NCBI RefSeq assembly: GCF_020781835.1
Contig: NZ_JAJGNJ010000009.1
Coordinates: 102,823-166,822 of the forward strand
Direction of reading: 5' to 3'
Source of the DNA: Microbacterium testaceum
GTDB taxonomy: Bacteria; Actinomycetota; Actinomycetes; Actinomycetales; Microbacteriaceae
DNA: 64,000 nucleotides
Part shown: positions 1 to 8,390 of the stretch, piece after piece
How the letters are laid out: each line of letters opens with the position of its first letter
Numbering within the stretch: position 1 is the stretch's first letter
Translations under genes and position numbers: made by a program
The notes under the pieces: generated by a model
Databases searched by the model: none
What the model was told of the DNA's origin: nothing
Seen by the model: the letters and a program-made list of their open reading frames with translations, nothing else

Positions 1-576
1 GCCGACCTGCTGCTCACCGCGACGCCGACCGTCGACCCGACCGCCGACGCCTCGTCTCCCGGGGGGTTGGGCGCGATCCGCGGACACGTGCAGATCACCG
101 TGCCCGTGCTGACCCTCTTAGGGCGCTCCGACGTGGGAGCCAGCATCGACGGTCTGACGCCCATCGATCCCACCACCGCGCGACAGCTCGCCGCCCATGC
201 GCCCGGGTGGGATCGCGTCCTGTGCGATCCCGTGACGGGCACCGTGCTCGAAGTCGACCGGTACACACCCACGACATCGCAACGTCGGTTCCTGGCAGCC
301 CGCGACCGGCACTGCCGAGCTCCCGGATGCCGCACTCCGATCGCGCGCTGCCAGATCGATCACAACCATGAGGCTCACGACGGCGGTGCGACGCATCTCG
401 GCAATCTGAGCCACCTCTGCGTACGACATCACACGCTCAAGACCGAGACCGAGTGGACCGTCACACAAGACCCCGATGGGACGCTGCGGTTCCACAGTCC
501 TCTCGGACAAGAGCGGCGCGAGAAGCTGCCGCCCCGGGTGGTCTTCGTGCCCGATGCCGATCCCCCGCCGTTCTGA
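1..576 (+). CDS. DUF222/13E12-type HNH endonuclease-like protein, C-terminal part
   Basis: The frame is open from the first base, so the start lies outside the window; 191 residues remain. The C-terminal half carries an HNH (treble-clef) nuclease motif: a CxxxxC pair (CRAPGC), then CQIDHNHEAHDGG, then HLCVRHH, which supplies the zinc cysteines and the metal-binding histidines. Actinobacteria carry many paralogues of this architecture (DUF222 followed by HNH, the 13E12 repeat family). Their biological role is not established; some are thought to be selfish or defence-linked. The following gene is on the other strand. Family assignment is firm; function is not. Confidence 0.85.
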   Translation, partial: ADLLLTATPTVDPTADASSPGGLGAIRGHVQITVPVLTLLGRSDVGASIDGLTPIDPTTARQLAAHAPGWDRVLCDPVTGTVLEVDRYTPTTSQRRFLAARDRHCRAPGCRTPIARCQIDHNHEAHDGGATHLGNLSHLCVRHHTLKTETEWTVTQDPDGTLRFHSPLGQERREKLPPRVVFVPDADPPPF

Positions 577-697
577 CCACACCCTGCTGGGCGCGGATCC
601 AACGGTCGTTGAACCCGATTCGACGTCCGCAGATCGGTCGCGCCATTGCACGCATGGCGCGTCCGGTCATCGAGACCACGATCACCCGACGAGGCGG

Positions 698-2152
698 TTA
701 CCTCTGCCCAGGGCGCCGCGCGCGCAGAACATCCGCCACGACGGCGAGCGCTTCCACGAGGTGCGGCGTCGTCGGCTCGGCGTACCCCAGAACGACGCCG
801 GCGGGCAGGTCCGCCGGGGCGCCGGGGACGGCGTAGCCCGACAGCCCGGAGACGAGGACTCCCCGCTCCGCGATCGCGGCAACCACGGCGTCCTCCTCCC
901 CCACCGCCGCCGCGGCGGACAACGTCGACCCACCACGCCCGTCATCCGCCGCCGATCCACCGAGGAGGACCACGGCATGCAGTCCACCGTTCACCGCCGC
1001 GAGCTCGACACCCGTGACCGGCTGCAGGGCCTCCAGGACGAGCCGCCGACGGTGGCGGTAGTCGCGACGCCGACGAGCGGTGTGCCGCGCGAGCGAGCCG
1101 TTCGCCAGGTACGACGCGATCGCGTGCTGCAAGACCCCCGAGACGGGCAGGTCGAGGTCTGCCCGTGCCGCCGCGAGGCGGCCGTGCGCCGCCCCCGAAG
1201 CGATCATCCACCCGCAGCGCAGGGCGGGGCTCAGCAGCTTCGACACGCTGCCGATGAGTACGACCCCCTGCGGGTCGAGGAACCGCAGGGGTGGCAGCGG
1301 TGCCCGCCCGTGGGGGAACTCGCTGTCATAGTCGTCCTCGATGACCACCGTGCCGGTGTCACGCGCCCAGGCGGTCAGGCGCGCACGCGCCGTGGCATCC
1401 ATCCGGCTGCCGAGCGGGTAGTGATGGTGCGGCGTGACGACGACGGCGTCCAGGTCCCGATGCTGCTCGACGGCATCCAGGTCGAGGCCTCCGTCGAGGG
1501 TCACCGGCAAGGGAACGGCCTCGACACCGGCCCGCGCCAGGACCGTGCGCACGCGTGGATACCCCGGGTTCTCGACCCCGAACCGGCCGGGCCCGCGCAT
1601 CGGGAGCGCCAGCGCCGCCAAGAGCAGGGCGTCGCTCGTCCCCGCGGTGACGATCACCTCGCTCGGATCGACGGAGAGCCCCCGGGTGCGTGCGAGATGT
1701 CTCGCGATCTCCTCGCGCAGAGCGGGCAGCCCCATCTCGTCGTCGACGTCGGGCGCCGGATCGAAGGCGCTCGCCCGCCTCCAGGCCGACCGCCACGCCG
1801 CGTCGGAGAGTCCCCGGGTACCGGGCCGTCCCGGTCGCAGATCGATCACAGGGGCGCGGGGGGAAACCTGGGGGCTCGACGCGTCCACGGTCGCGGTCGG
1901 GTGCGACGGGATGACGGCGACCGTCGTCCGCGCGCCGGGCCGCGCCACGAGGTACCCCTCACCGGTGAGGGTCTCGAAGGCAGCGACCACGGTGCCGCGC
2001 GCGACGCCCAGGTCTTCGGCGAGCGATCGCGACGAGGGGAGGGTCTCCCCCGCGGCGAGCCGCCCCTCGACGATCGCGGCACGCAGCCCCTGCGTGAGCT
2101 GTACGTGCAGGGGAACGGGCGACGAACGATCCAGGATGCCGGATGAGATCAC
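698..2152 (-). CDS. MocR/GntR-type regulator with aminotransferase-like domain
   Basis: 484 residues from a GTG start. A GntR winged helix-turn-helix occupies about residues 10–80 (LPSSRSLAEDLGVARGTV) and a fold-type I aminotransferase domain follows from about residue 120. PLP-binding signatures are intact: VIEDDYDSEF (Asp to the PLP nitrogen) and the lysine in GSVSKLLSP near residue 300. MocR proteins of the PdxR/GabR kind sense PLP or PLP adducts and control vitamin B6 or amine metabolism. It is transcribed divergently from a PNPOx-fold gene 82 bp away, the classic arrangement for a MocR regulator and its target. Regulation of that neighbour is inferred. Confidence 0.9.
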   Translation of the reverse strand: MISSGILDRSSPVPLHVQLTQGLRAAIVEGRLAAGETLPSSRSLAEDLGVARGTVVAAFETLTGEGYLVARPGARTTVAVIPSHPTATVDASSPQVSPRAPVIDLRPGRPGTRGLSDAAWRSAWRRASAFDPAPDVDDEMGLPALREEIARHLARTRGLSVDPSEVIVTAGTSDALLLAALALPMRGPGRFGVENPGYPRVRTVLARAGVEAVPLPVTLDGGLDLDAVEQHRDLDAVVVTPHHHYPLGSRMDATARARLTAWARDTGTVVIEDDYDSEFPHGRAPLPPLRFLDPQGVVLIGSVSKLLSPALRCGWMIASGAAHGRLAAARADLDLPVSGVLQHAIASYLANGSLARHTARRRRDYRHRRRLVLEALQPVTGVELAAVNGGLHAVVLLGGSAADDGRGGSTLSAAAAVGEEDAVVAAIAERGVLVSGLSGYAVPGAPADLPAGVVLGYAEPTTPHLVEALAVVADVLRARRPGQR

Positions 2153-2167
2153 GGCCGCCAGTCTCGC

Positions 2168-2178
2168 ACTGGTCCAGT
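2168..2178. promoter_or_regulatory. Candidate MocR operator in divergent gap
   Basis: ACTGG-T-CCAGT is a perfect 11-bp palindrome in the 82-bp gap between the MocR gene and the PNPOx-fold gene. A related GGTCCGCTGG segment follows at about 2207–2216. MocR regulators usually bind repeated short sites in such divergent promoters. The position fits; binding is inferred. Confidence 0.45.
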
Positions 2179-2234
2179 CGAATCACCGAGAATCGGCCTA
2201 GGGAACGGTCCGCTGGAACGACGCCAATCGAGGC

Positions 2235-2921
2235 ATGGCCGACTTGTCCCGCACCTTGCCCCTCACCCCGCTCACCACCGTCCGCCGCCTGCCCCACCAC
2301 CAGGTCACCGATCGCGCCGCGCTCTACGACATCATCGACGGCGCGCTCGCGGGAACCCTCGCGATCGTGCGCGACGGCCGACCGGTCGCCCTACCCGTCG
2401 GGATCGGTCGCGACGGCGACGACGTCCTCGTCCACGGCTCCACCGGCAGTGACTTCTTCCGGCGGATCGCCGCCGGCGCGCCGGTCTGCCTCACCGTCAC
2501 GCACCTGCTCGGGCTGAAGTACGCCCGTTCGCTGTTCGACAGTTCCATGCGCTACCGCTGCGCGGTCGTGCACGCAGTGGCATCCGTGGTCCCTCCCGAG
2601 GAGAAGGAACGTGCGCTCCTGAATCTGTCGGAGCGCCTCATGCCGGGCCGCGGGGCCGAAGTACGCCCCATGACGACGCGGGAGCTCGCCGCGACCCTCG
2701 TGCTTCGTCTGCCGTTGACCGAGGCCAGCGTGAAGGACAACGCCACCTCGCTCGTCGAGGAGGACGACGACGGCGAGGACCGCGCCGTATGGGCCGGCAC
2801 GCTCCCCCTCCGGGTCGTCGCCGGCGATCCGGTCACCTCCGCACAGACCATGCCGGGGACGGCGATCCCCCCGTCGGTCCGTCGCGCCGCCGAGCGGGTC
2901 GCGGTCGGCGGCACGACCTAG
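2235..2921 (+). CDS. Pyridoxamine 5'-phosphate oxidase-fold (FMN-binding) protein
   Basis: 228 residues. The pattern YDIIDGALAGTLAIVRDGRPVALPVG, then VLVHGSTGSDFFRRI and VCLTVTHLLGL, is that of the split-barrel FMN-binding PNPOx-like family (the 'nitroimidazole resistance'/flavin-nucleotide-binding branch). These proteins bind FMN or F420 and act as reductases or of unknown substrate; they are not the true PdxH. Divergent transcription from a MocR regulator suggests a link to vitamin B6 or amine metabolism. The start ATG lies 82 bp from the regulator start. Its exact substrate cannot be told from the sequence. Confidence 0.8.
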   Translation: MADLSRTLPLTPLTTVRRLPHHQVTDRAALYDIIDGALAGTLAIVRDGRPVALPVGIGRDGDDVLVHGSTGSDFFRRIAAGAPVCLTVTHLLGLKYARSLFDSSMRYRCAVVHAVASVVPPEEKERALLNLSERLMPGRGAEVRPMTTRELAATLVLRLPLTEASVKDNATSLVEEDDDGEDRAVWAGTLPLRVVAGDPVTSAQTMPGTAIPPSVRRAAERVAVGGTT

Positions 2922-2928
2922 GCCGAGG

Positions 2929-5900
2929 TCAGGGCGTGACGAGCGGCGGCACGGCGTACCGTCGCGGCGTGCCGAAACGGTGCGCGGTGATGGACACCGC
3001 CTGCTCGCGCAGGAACGGCAGCAGCTCCACCTCGCCGGCGCGCGTCGGCGCGTCCGCGTAGAGAGCGACGGCGGGTGACCCCGAAGTGTCCTCGGCGAAC
3101 CGTTGCGGCGAGCCCCCGAGCAGACGCACCCGACCGCCGGTGCGCGCCAGCCGCGCCGCCCGTCGCGCCCACGCCGGCGCGTCCTCGATCTCGTACGGAA
3201 CCCCCGAGCCCTCGAGCCACGCCCGCACCGCGGGCGTCAACGCCCGGCCGCTGCTCACGGTGAGCGTCGACCCGACGCGCACTCCGGCGGCGACAACGCG
3301 CACGAGGTCCGCGTCGCGCGCGTCCTCCAGGCGCACCGTCACCGGCACGGGTGCGTACCGCAGCACGTTCTGCTCCGACTCCAGCCCCGTGACATCGCGG
3401 GCCTGGGCGAACTGCGCCCCCCACGCGGCGGCATCGGATGCCAGAGCGGACGCCACCCACTCGCGATCCGCGGCGGGGACCGCTGCCGTCGCGGGTCCGG
3501 CGAGCGCGTCCGTTCCCCGGGGCGCCGACGGCTCGGCATCCGTCCACGAGCCGAACCCGAAGAGGTAGTGCGGTCCGCCGGCCTTGGTTCCCGCGCCCAC
3601 GGCGGACTTCTTCCATCCGCCGAACGGCTGTCGCTGCACGATGGCGCCGGTCGTGCCGCGATTGACGTAGACGTTGCCGGCCTCGATGCGCGCCAGCCAC
3701 CGTTGGATCTCGGCGTCGTCGAGCGCGTGGAGACCCGACGTGAGGCCATACTCGATCGCGTTCACGGCCTCGATCGCCTCGTCGAGGGTGTCGGCCGTCA
3801 TGATGCCGAGAACGGGACCGAAGTATTCGGTGCGGTGGAACTCGCTGCCCGGTTGCACGCCCTCACGGATGCCGGGACGCCACAGTCGTCCGTCATCGTC
3901 CAGACGGCGCGGCTCGACGACCCAGCGCTGACCCGGCTCGAGCGTCGTCAGCGCGCGCAGCAGCTTCCCCTGCGCGGGCTCGATGAGCGGTCCGACGCGC
4001 GCCGCATCGTCCCACGGCATCCCGACCTCCAGCGAGGTGACCGCGTCGACGAGCTGGTCGCGGAAGCGGCGCGAGGTCGCGACCGACCCCACGAGCACGA
4101 CGAGCGAGGCCGCCGAGCACTTCTGGCCGGCGTGCCCGAACGCCGACAGCGCGACGTCCTTCGCGGCGAGGTCCAGGTCGGCGCTCGGGGTCACGATGAC
4201 GGCGTTCTTGCCGCTCGTCTCGGCCAGCAGCGGCAAGTCGGGGCGGAACGAGCGGAACAGCTCCGCCGTCTCATACGCTCCGGTGAGCACGACCCGCTCC
4301 ACGTCCGGGTGGGTGAGCAGCTGCCGGCCCAGGTCCTTCTCCGAGACCTGCACGAGTGTCAGCACGTCCCGAGGGACACCCGCCTCCCACAGGGCTTCGA
4401 CCATGACCGCGCCGGAGCGCTCGGCGAGTGCGGCCGGTTTGATGACCACGGCAGAGCCGGCGGCGAGGGCGGCGAGGGTCGAGCCGGCCGGGATCGCCAC
4501 GGGGAAGTTCCACGGCGGGGTCACCACGGTGAGCCCCACGGGAGTGAAACGGGCGCCGTCGACGCGGTCGAGGCGGCGCGCCTGCTCGGCGTAATAGTGC
4601 GCGAAGTCGATGGCCTCCGACACCTCGGGGTCGCTCTGCTCGACGACCTTGCCGCACTCGGAGCCCATGACCTCGATGAGGTCGGCACGGCGGGCCTCCA
4701 GCACGTCGCCGGCCCGGTGCAGGATCTCGGCACGCGCGTCGGCGCCGAGATCGCGCCACGCGGCGGCGGCACCCGCGGCATCCCGGATGCGTTCGTCGAG
4801 CACCGCCTCGTCCGCGACGGTGTGCGCGGCGATCGTGTCGGCACCGAGGCGCGAGGACGACATGCGTGACACGATCCCCGCGGCCCACTCCCGGTTCGCC
4901 GCGATGGCGGGGTCGGAGTCCGGGGTGTTGCGGAAGCCCGTGCGGGGCGCCTGCGCGGGCGCCGAGGTGCGATCCTGCACGCGGTGCGACGTGGGGACGC
5001 CGGTCGGCATGTCGGCGAGCGAGGCGAGGAAGCGGTCGCACTCCCGGGCGAACAGCGCCTCGTGGGTGCCGAGGTCGAACACGGCCGACATGAAGTTCTC
5101 GCTCGAGGCACCCTCCTCGAGACGACGGATGAGATAGGCGATCGCGACGTCGAACTCCTGCGGGTGCACCACCGGCGTGTACAGCAGGATCGAGCCCACC
5201 GTGCGCCGCACGACGGCCTGCTGCGCGGTGGCCATGCCCAGCAGCATCTCCACGTCGATGCCGCCGGTCACCCCGCGGCGCTCCGCGAGGAGCCACGCCA
5301 GCGCCACGTCGAAGAGGTTGTGACCGGCGACGCCGATGCGCACGTGCGCGGTGCGCTCGGGACGGAGGGCGTAGTCGAGCACCGCCTTGTACGAGGCATC
5401 CGTCGCCTGCTTCGACGGCCACGTCGCGAGAGGCCAGTCGTGCACGTCGGCATCCACGCGTTCCATCGGCAGGTTCGCACCCTTGACGACCCGCACCTTG
5501 ATCGGAGCACCACCGGATGCCACCCGCGCGGCGGCCCACTCCTGCAGGCGGATCATGGCGGCCAGGGCGTCCGGAAGGTACGCCTGCAGGACGATTCCGG
5601 CCTCCACGTCGTGGAACTCCGACTCGCCGAGGAGCGTCTCGAAGACCGCGAGGGTCAGGTCGAGGTCCTTGAACTCCTCCATGTCGAGGTTGAGGAAGGT
5701 CCCGGTCTCCTTCGCCACACGGTAGAGCGGACGCAGGGCCGAGACGGCGTCGGCGACCGCGGCTTCGAAGGCCCACGGGGTGTGCGGCGCGACGGTCGAG
5801 GACACCTTGATCGAGACGTAGTCGACGTCGTCGCGGGCGAGAAGTCGCCGGGTGCCCTCGAGTCGCCTCGCGGCCTCCTTCTTGCCGAGGATCGCCTCGC

Positions 5901-6363
5901 CGAGCAGATTGACGTTGAGCCGGATGCCGTCTCCGCGACCGCGGATCGCGGCGATGGCGTCGCCGAGACGGCGGTCGCTCGCATCGACGATGAGGTGACG
6001 CACCATCGAGCGCAGCGCCGTGCGCGCGGCGGGCACCACGACTCGCGGCAGGACCGGCGCCGTCAGCGCTCCGAGCCGGATCGCGGCCTTCAGGTGAAGG
6101 GGCAGGAAGTCGGGGACCAGCGGGGCGAGTCGGGCGAGGTTGGCCGCGGCGACCCGCAGGTCTTCGGGCCGAACGACGCCGTCGACGAACCCCACCGTGA
6201 AAGCGAGCCCGTTCGGATCCCGCAGCACACCGGCGAGCCGGGTGGCGGCCGCGTCGACGGGCTCGGAACGGCTGTCGGCGAGCCAGCGGCGAACCAGGGC
6301 CACGGCGTCGGCTGCCAGGTCGGCCGGAGCGATCTCCGTGGGCGTGACTTCGGTGAGCGACAT
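2929..6363 (-). CDS. putA: Bifunctional proline dehydrogenase / glutamate-semialdehyde dehydrogenase
   Basis: 1144 residues starting at MSLTEVTP; the frame stays open farther upstream but that part would run through the LysR promoter. The N-terminal proline dehydrogenase barrel (about residues 80–430; VRVVKGANLPMERVDADVHD, HNLFDVAL) oxidises proline with FAD, and the aldehyde dehydrogenase module (about 500–980) oxidises glutamate semialdehyde to glutamate with NAD. The catalytic Cys is in GHAGQKCSAAS near residue 749 and the general-base Glu in LLAETSGKN. There is no N-terminal ribbon-helix-helix domain, so unlike E. coli PutA it should not repress itself. A LysR gene is divergent 100 bp away. 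It ends 7 bp beyond the convergent PNPOx-fold gene. Confidence 0.95.
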   Translation of the reverse strand: MSLTEVTPTEIAPADLAADAVALVRRWLADSRSEPVDAAATRLAGVLRDPNGLAFTVGFVDGVVRPEDLRVAAANLARLAPLVPDFLPLHLKAAIRLGALTAPVLPRVVVPAARTALRSMVRHLIVDASDRRLGDAIAAIRGRGDGIRLNVNLLGEAILGKKEAARRLEGTRRLLARDDVDYVSIKVSSTVAPHTPWAFEAAVADAVSALRPLYRVAKETGTFLNLDMEEFKDLDLTLAVFETLLGESEFHDVEAGIVLQAYLPDALAAMIRLQEWAAARVASGGAPIKVRVVKGANLPMERVDADVHDWPLATWPSKQATDASYKAVLDYALRPERTAHVRIGVAGHNLFDVALAWLLAERRGVTGGIDVEMLLGMATAQQAVVRRTVGSILLYTPVVHPQEFDVAIAYLIRRLEEGASSENFMSAVFDLGTHEALFARECDRFLASLADMPTGVPTSHRVQDRTSAPAQAPRTGFRNTPDSDPAIAANREWAAGIVSRMSSSRLGADTIAAHTVADEAVLDERIRDAAGAAAAWRDLGADARAEILHRAGDVLEARRADLIEVMGSECGKVVEQSDPEVSEAIDFAHYYAEQARRLDRVDGARFTPVGLTVVTPPWNFPVAIPAGSTLAALAAGSAVVIKPAALAERSGAVMVEALWEAGVPRDVLTLVQVSEKDLGRQLLTHPDVERVVLTGAYETAELFRSFRPDLPLLAETSGKNAVIVTPSADLDLAAKDVALSAFGHAGQKCSAASLVVLVGSVATSRRFRDQLVDAVTSLEVGMPWDDAARVGPLIEPAQGKLLRALTTLEPGQRWVVEPRRLDDDGRLWRPGIREGVQPGSEFHRTEYFGPVLGIMTADTLDEAIEAVNAIEYGLTSGLHALDDAEIQRWLARIEAGNVYVNRGTTGAIVQRQPFGGWKKSAVGAGTKAGGPHYLFGFGSWTDAEPSAPRGTDALAGPATAAVPAADREWVASALASDAAAWGAQFAQARDVTGLESEQNVLRYAPVPVTVRLEDARDADLVRVVAAGVRVGSTLTVSSGRALTPAVRAWLEGSGVPYEIEDAPAWARRAARLARTGGRVRLLGGSPQRFAEDTSGSPAVALYADAPTRAGEVELLPFLREQAVSITAHRFGTPRRYAVPPLVTP

Positions 6364-6427
6364 GGGGATCCTTCCTCGGATGCCCTCAGTGTGCGGCCGA
6401 CGTACGATCGAGAAAAGCGATGATTTG

Positions 6428-6443
6428 CGAACAGTATTGTTCG
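6428..6443. promoter_or_regulatory. Palindrome in putA–lysR divergent promoter
   Basis: CGAACA-GTAT-TGTTCG is a perfect inverted repeat (6-bp arms, 4-bp spacer) placed 20 bp before the LysR-gene start and 65 bp before putA. It is AT-richer than its surroundings. LysR-type activators bind dyads of this size in divergent promoters, so this is the likely binding site for the adjacent regulator. Confidence 0.65.
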
Positions 6444-6463
6444 GTGATGTCGAAGGGAAGATC

Positions 6464-7378
6464 ATGTTCGACCTGCGCCGTCTCCGGCTGCTGCACGAAC
6501 TGTCGATGCGCGGCACCCTGGCGTCGGTCGCCGACGCGCTCTCCTTCAGCCCTTCGACGATCTCGCAGCAGCTCGCGCAGCTCGAACGCGAGGCCGGTGT
6601 CGCGCTCCTCGAGCCCGACGGACGGCGCGTCCGCCTCACCGCGCAGGGCGAGGCCCTGGCCGCCCACGCGGCGCGCATGCTCGCCGCCGACGAGGCCGCG
6701 CGGGCCGAGATCGAGTCGCTACAGCCGTCGCTGGCACCCGTGCGCCTGGCCGTGATGCAGTCCGCAGCGCACGGGCTCGTGCCTCGCGCGCTCGACGTGC
6801 TCGCCGCGACCGAGCCGGGGCTCCGCGTCGAGATCGCCGAGCTGGCTCCGGAGGAAAGCTTGTTCGAGGTCGCCGCCCGCGGCTTCGACCTGGCTGTGGC
6901 CGAGCAGTACCCCGGGCACACGCGCGAGCAGCGAGCACTGCTGGAGCGACGGACACTGGGGCGGGATGCCATCCGCCTCGCCGTGGCGCACGGCGACCCC
7001 GCCGCGTCGCTGGCCGACCTGCGCGATCGCGCGTGGGTGATGGAGCCGGAGGGGACCGCCGCGCGCCACTGGGCGACGCAGCAGTGCCGCGCCGCCGGGT
7101 TCGAGCCCGACGTTCGGTTCGAGCTGGCCGACCTGACCGCGCACGTGCGCCTCGTGGCCTCCGGTCACGCCGTCGGGATGATCCCCGCGCTCGTCTTCGG
7201 GGGCGACGAACCCGCCACCCGGGCGATCGACCTCCCCGAACGGCCTCGCCGCGAGATCTTCACCGCGGTGCGCCGGGGCACGGCGGACCGGCCGGGCATC
7301 CGCGCGGTGCGGGCGGCCCTGCACGCGGCGTTCGACCGCGTGCCGGGGATCAGCGCGGAGTCAGCGTCGCGCGGATGA
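6464..7378 (+). CDS. LysR-family transcriptional regulator
   Basis: 304 residues from MFDLRRLRLL, preceded by a purine-rich AAGGGAAG. The winged HTH is residues 1–60 (GTLASVADALSFSPSTISQQLAQLE) and a periplasmic-binding-protein-like effector domain follows (about 90–295). Divergent from putA with a perfect palindrome between them, so it most likely senses proline or a catabolic intermediate and activates putA; this is inference from position. Its last 29 bases overlap the end of the convergent MarR gene. Confidence 0.9.
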   Translation: MFDLRRLRLLHELSMRGTLASVADALSFSPSTISQQLAQLEREAGVALLEPDGRRVRLTAQGEALAAHAARMLAADEAARAEIESLQPSLAPVRLAVMQSAAHGLVPRALDVLAATEPGLRVEIAELAPEESLFEVAARGFDLAVAEQYPGHTREQRALLERRTLGRDAIRLAVAHGDPAASLADLRDRAWVMEPEGTAARHWATQQCRAAGFEPDVRFELADLTAHVRLVASGHAVGMIPALVFGGDEPATRAIDLPERPRREIFTAVRRGTADRPGIRAVRAALHAAFDRVPGISAESASRG

Positions 7379-7778
7379 TGCGCTGGAGCGCGTCGGCGAA
7401 GCCATCCGTGGTCGCCGCGGTCTCTGCGTCGACCGCACGATCGACGTCGCGGGCGAAGCGGTCCAGTTCCGACCACGGCACCGCCTCGAGGTCGATCTCG
7501 AGGTAGATGTGGTTCGCCCGGCGGTCCTCGGTGTCGAGTTCGCGACGCAGCAGATCCCGCTCGACGAGCCGATCCACGAGCGTGGTCACTCCGGCCGACG
7601 TCACGCCGAGGTGTTCTCGCAACTCCGAGGGGCGGATGCCGGGCCGGTCGCGGATACGCCGCAGGGCGCGCACCTCGGTCTCGTTGAGCCGCAGCTCGGC
7701 GCGCGCGGCCGCCTCCGCGGAGCGCCGAGCCTCGACGAAGGCGTCGAGCGCCAGGGAGAGGGCGGGGCGCGGGGACAT
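7350..7778 (-). CDS. MarR-family transcriptional regulator
   Basis: 142 residues with the winged-helix core typical of MarR: LNETEVRALRRIRDRPGIRP, then LREHLGVTSAGVTTLVDRLV (recognition helix) and the wing RELDTEDRRAN. Tail-to-tail overlap of 29 bp with the LysR gene. The intergenic region to the next gene holds a long near-perfect palindrome, so autorepression and control of that gene are likely. The ligand is unknown. Confidence 0.9.
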   Translation of the reverse strand: MSPRPALSLALDAFVEARRSAEAAARAELRLNETEVRALRRIRDRPGIRPSELREHLGVTSAGVTTLVDRLVERDLLRRELDTEDRRANHIYLEIDLEAVPWSELDRFARDVDRAVDAETAATTDGFADALQRIIRATLTPR

Positions 7779-7822
7779 GGCTCCACCCTAGCGACCGCTG
7801 GTTAATGCCGTAAATATCTCAC

Positions 7823-7851
7823 AGCACTATTTAACTGAATTAGATAGTGCT
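7823..7851. promoter_or_regulatory. 29-bp MarR operator candidate
   Basis: Twelve-base arms at 7823–7834 and 7840–7851 are inverted copies with one mismatch (AGCACTATTTAA versus the complement of TTAGATAGTGCT), around a CTGAA centre. The stretch is markedly AT-rich in a 70% GC genome and lies between the MarR start (7778) and the gene at 7864, ending 12 bp before the latter. Confidence 0.75.
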
Positions 7852-7863
7852 ACCTTCGGGCCC

Positions 7864-8241
7864 ATGGCCCTGCTCTATTACGGCACCGATGTCGCTCCGG
7901 TCACCTTCCCCGACCGGCTGTTGGCCTACGTCAAGGTGATCACCGCCACGAAGCTCCGGCGCGGCGAGTCTTTCACCCTCACCTGGGTCGGAGACCCCGA
8001 CACGAGCGGACGTTCTGCCATCTGGCTGCACCCCTCGATCCCGCTGCGCTTCGTGTTCGACGCGACCGAGGCCGATCAGCTCGCGAGCGAGTATCTGCGA
8101 GTCCTCGCCGAGCAGGCGAGCGCCTCAGCGGGCCTCGTGGTCGACCTGCGCAGCTGGGAGGACGACGAGCGCGCCGTCTCGTCCCCTGCCGCCCCGCGCA
8201 CCCCTTCGGTGGGGCCGGCTGGGTCGGCGCGCGCCGCATAG
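7864..8241 (+). CDS. Small conserved actinobacterial protein (DUF7882-like)
   Basis: 125 residues. It begins MALLYYG, followed by a conserved-looking LAYVKVITATKLRRGESF and WLHPSIPLRFVFD; this pattern of YYG start and KLRR-ESF matches small uncharacterised proteins common in Microbacteriaceae (I believe DUF7882; from memory). No signal peptide or membrane segment. The last 25 residues are low-complexity Ala/Pro/Ser. It sits directly behind the MarR operator, so it is probably repressed by that regulator. Function unknown. Confidence 0.7.
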   Translation: MALLYYGTDVAPVTFPDRLLAYVKVITATKLRRGESFTLTWVGDPDTSGRSAIWLHPSIPLRFVFDATEADQLASEYLRVLAEQASASAGLVVDLRSWEDDERAVSSPAAPRTPSVGPAGSARAA

Positions 8242-8339
8242 CCTGTCCGGCGGGCGACGCAGAGCATGCCCCACCTCGCCGGGTAACCGCACGGGCACGG
8301 CGCTCGAGACGACGTCACGGGCGCTGCGGAGGACCGATG

Positions 8340-8377
8340 CGGCGGGGGAGCCCCGAGGGATCGAGGCTCCCCCGCCG
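8340..8377. terminator. Strong GC hairpin closing the azt operon
   Basis: A perfect 13-bp stem (8340–8352 pairing with 8365–8377) around a 12-base loop, between the end of the small protein gene and the end of the zinc operon on the opposite strand. No long T-run on either side, so it may act as a bidirectional, partly Rho-assisted terminator. Confidence 0.75.
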
Positions 8378-8390
8378 TGTAGTCCGGGGA

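Noticed and set aside
6364..6972. Upstream extension of putA by 203 codons
   Set aside because: Would cross the divergent promoter and the start of the LysR gene, with a Ser/Arg-rich sequence unlike any PutA N-terminus.
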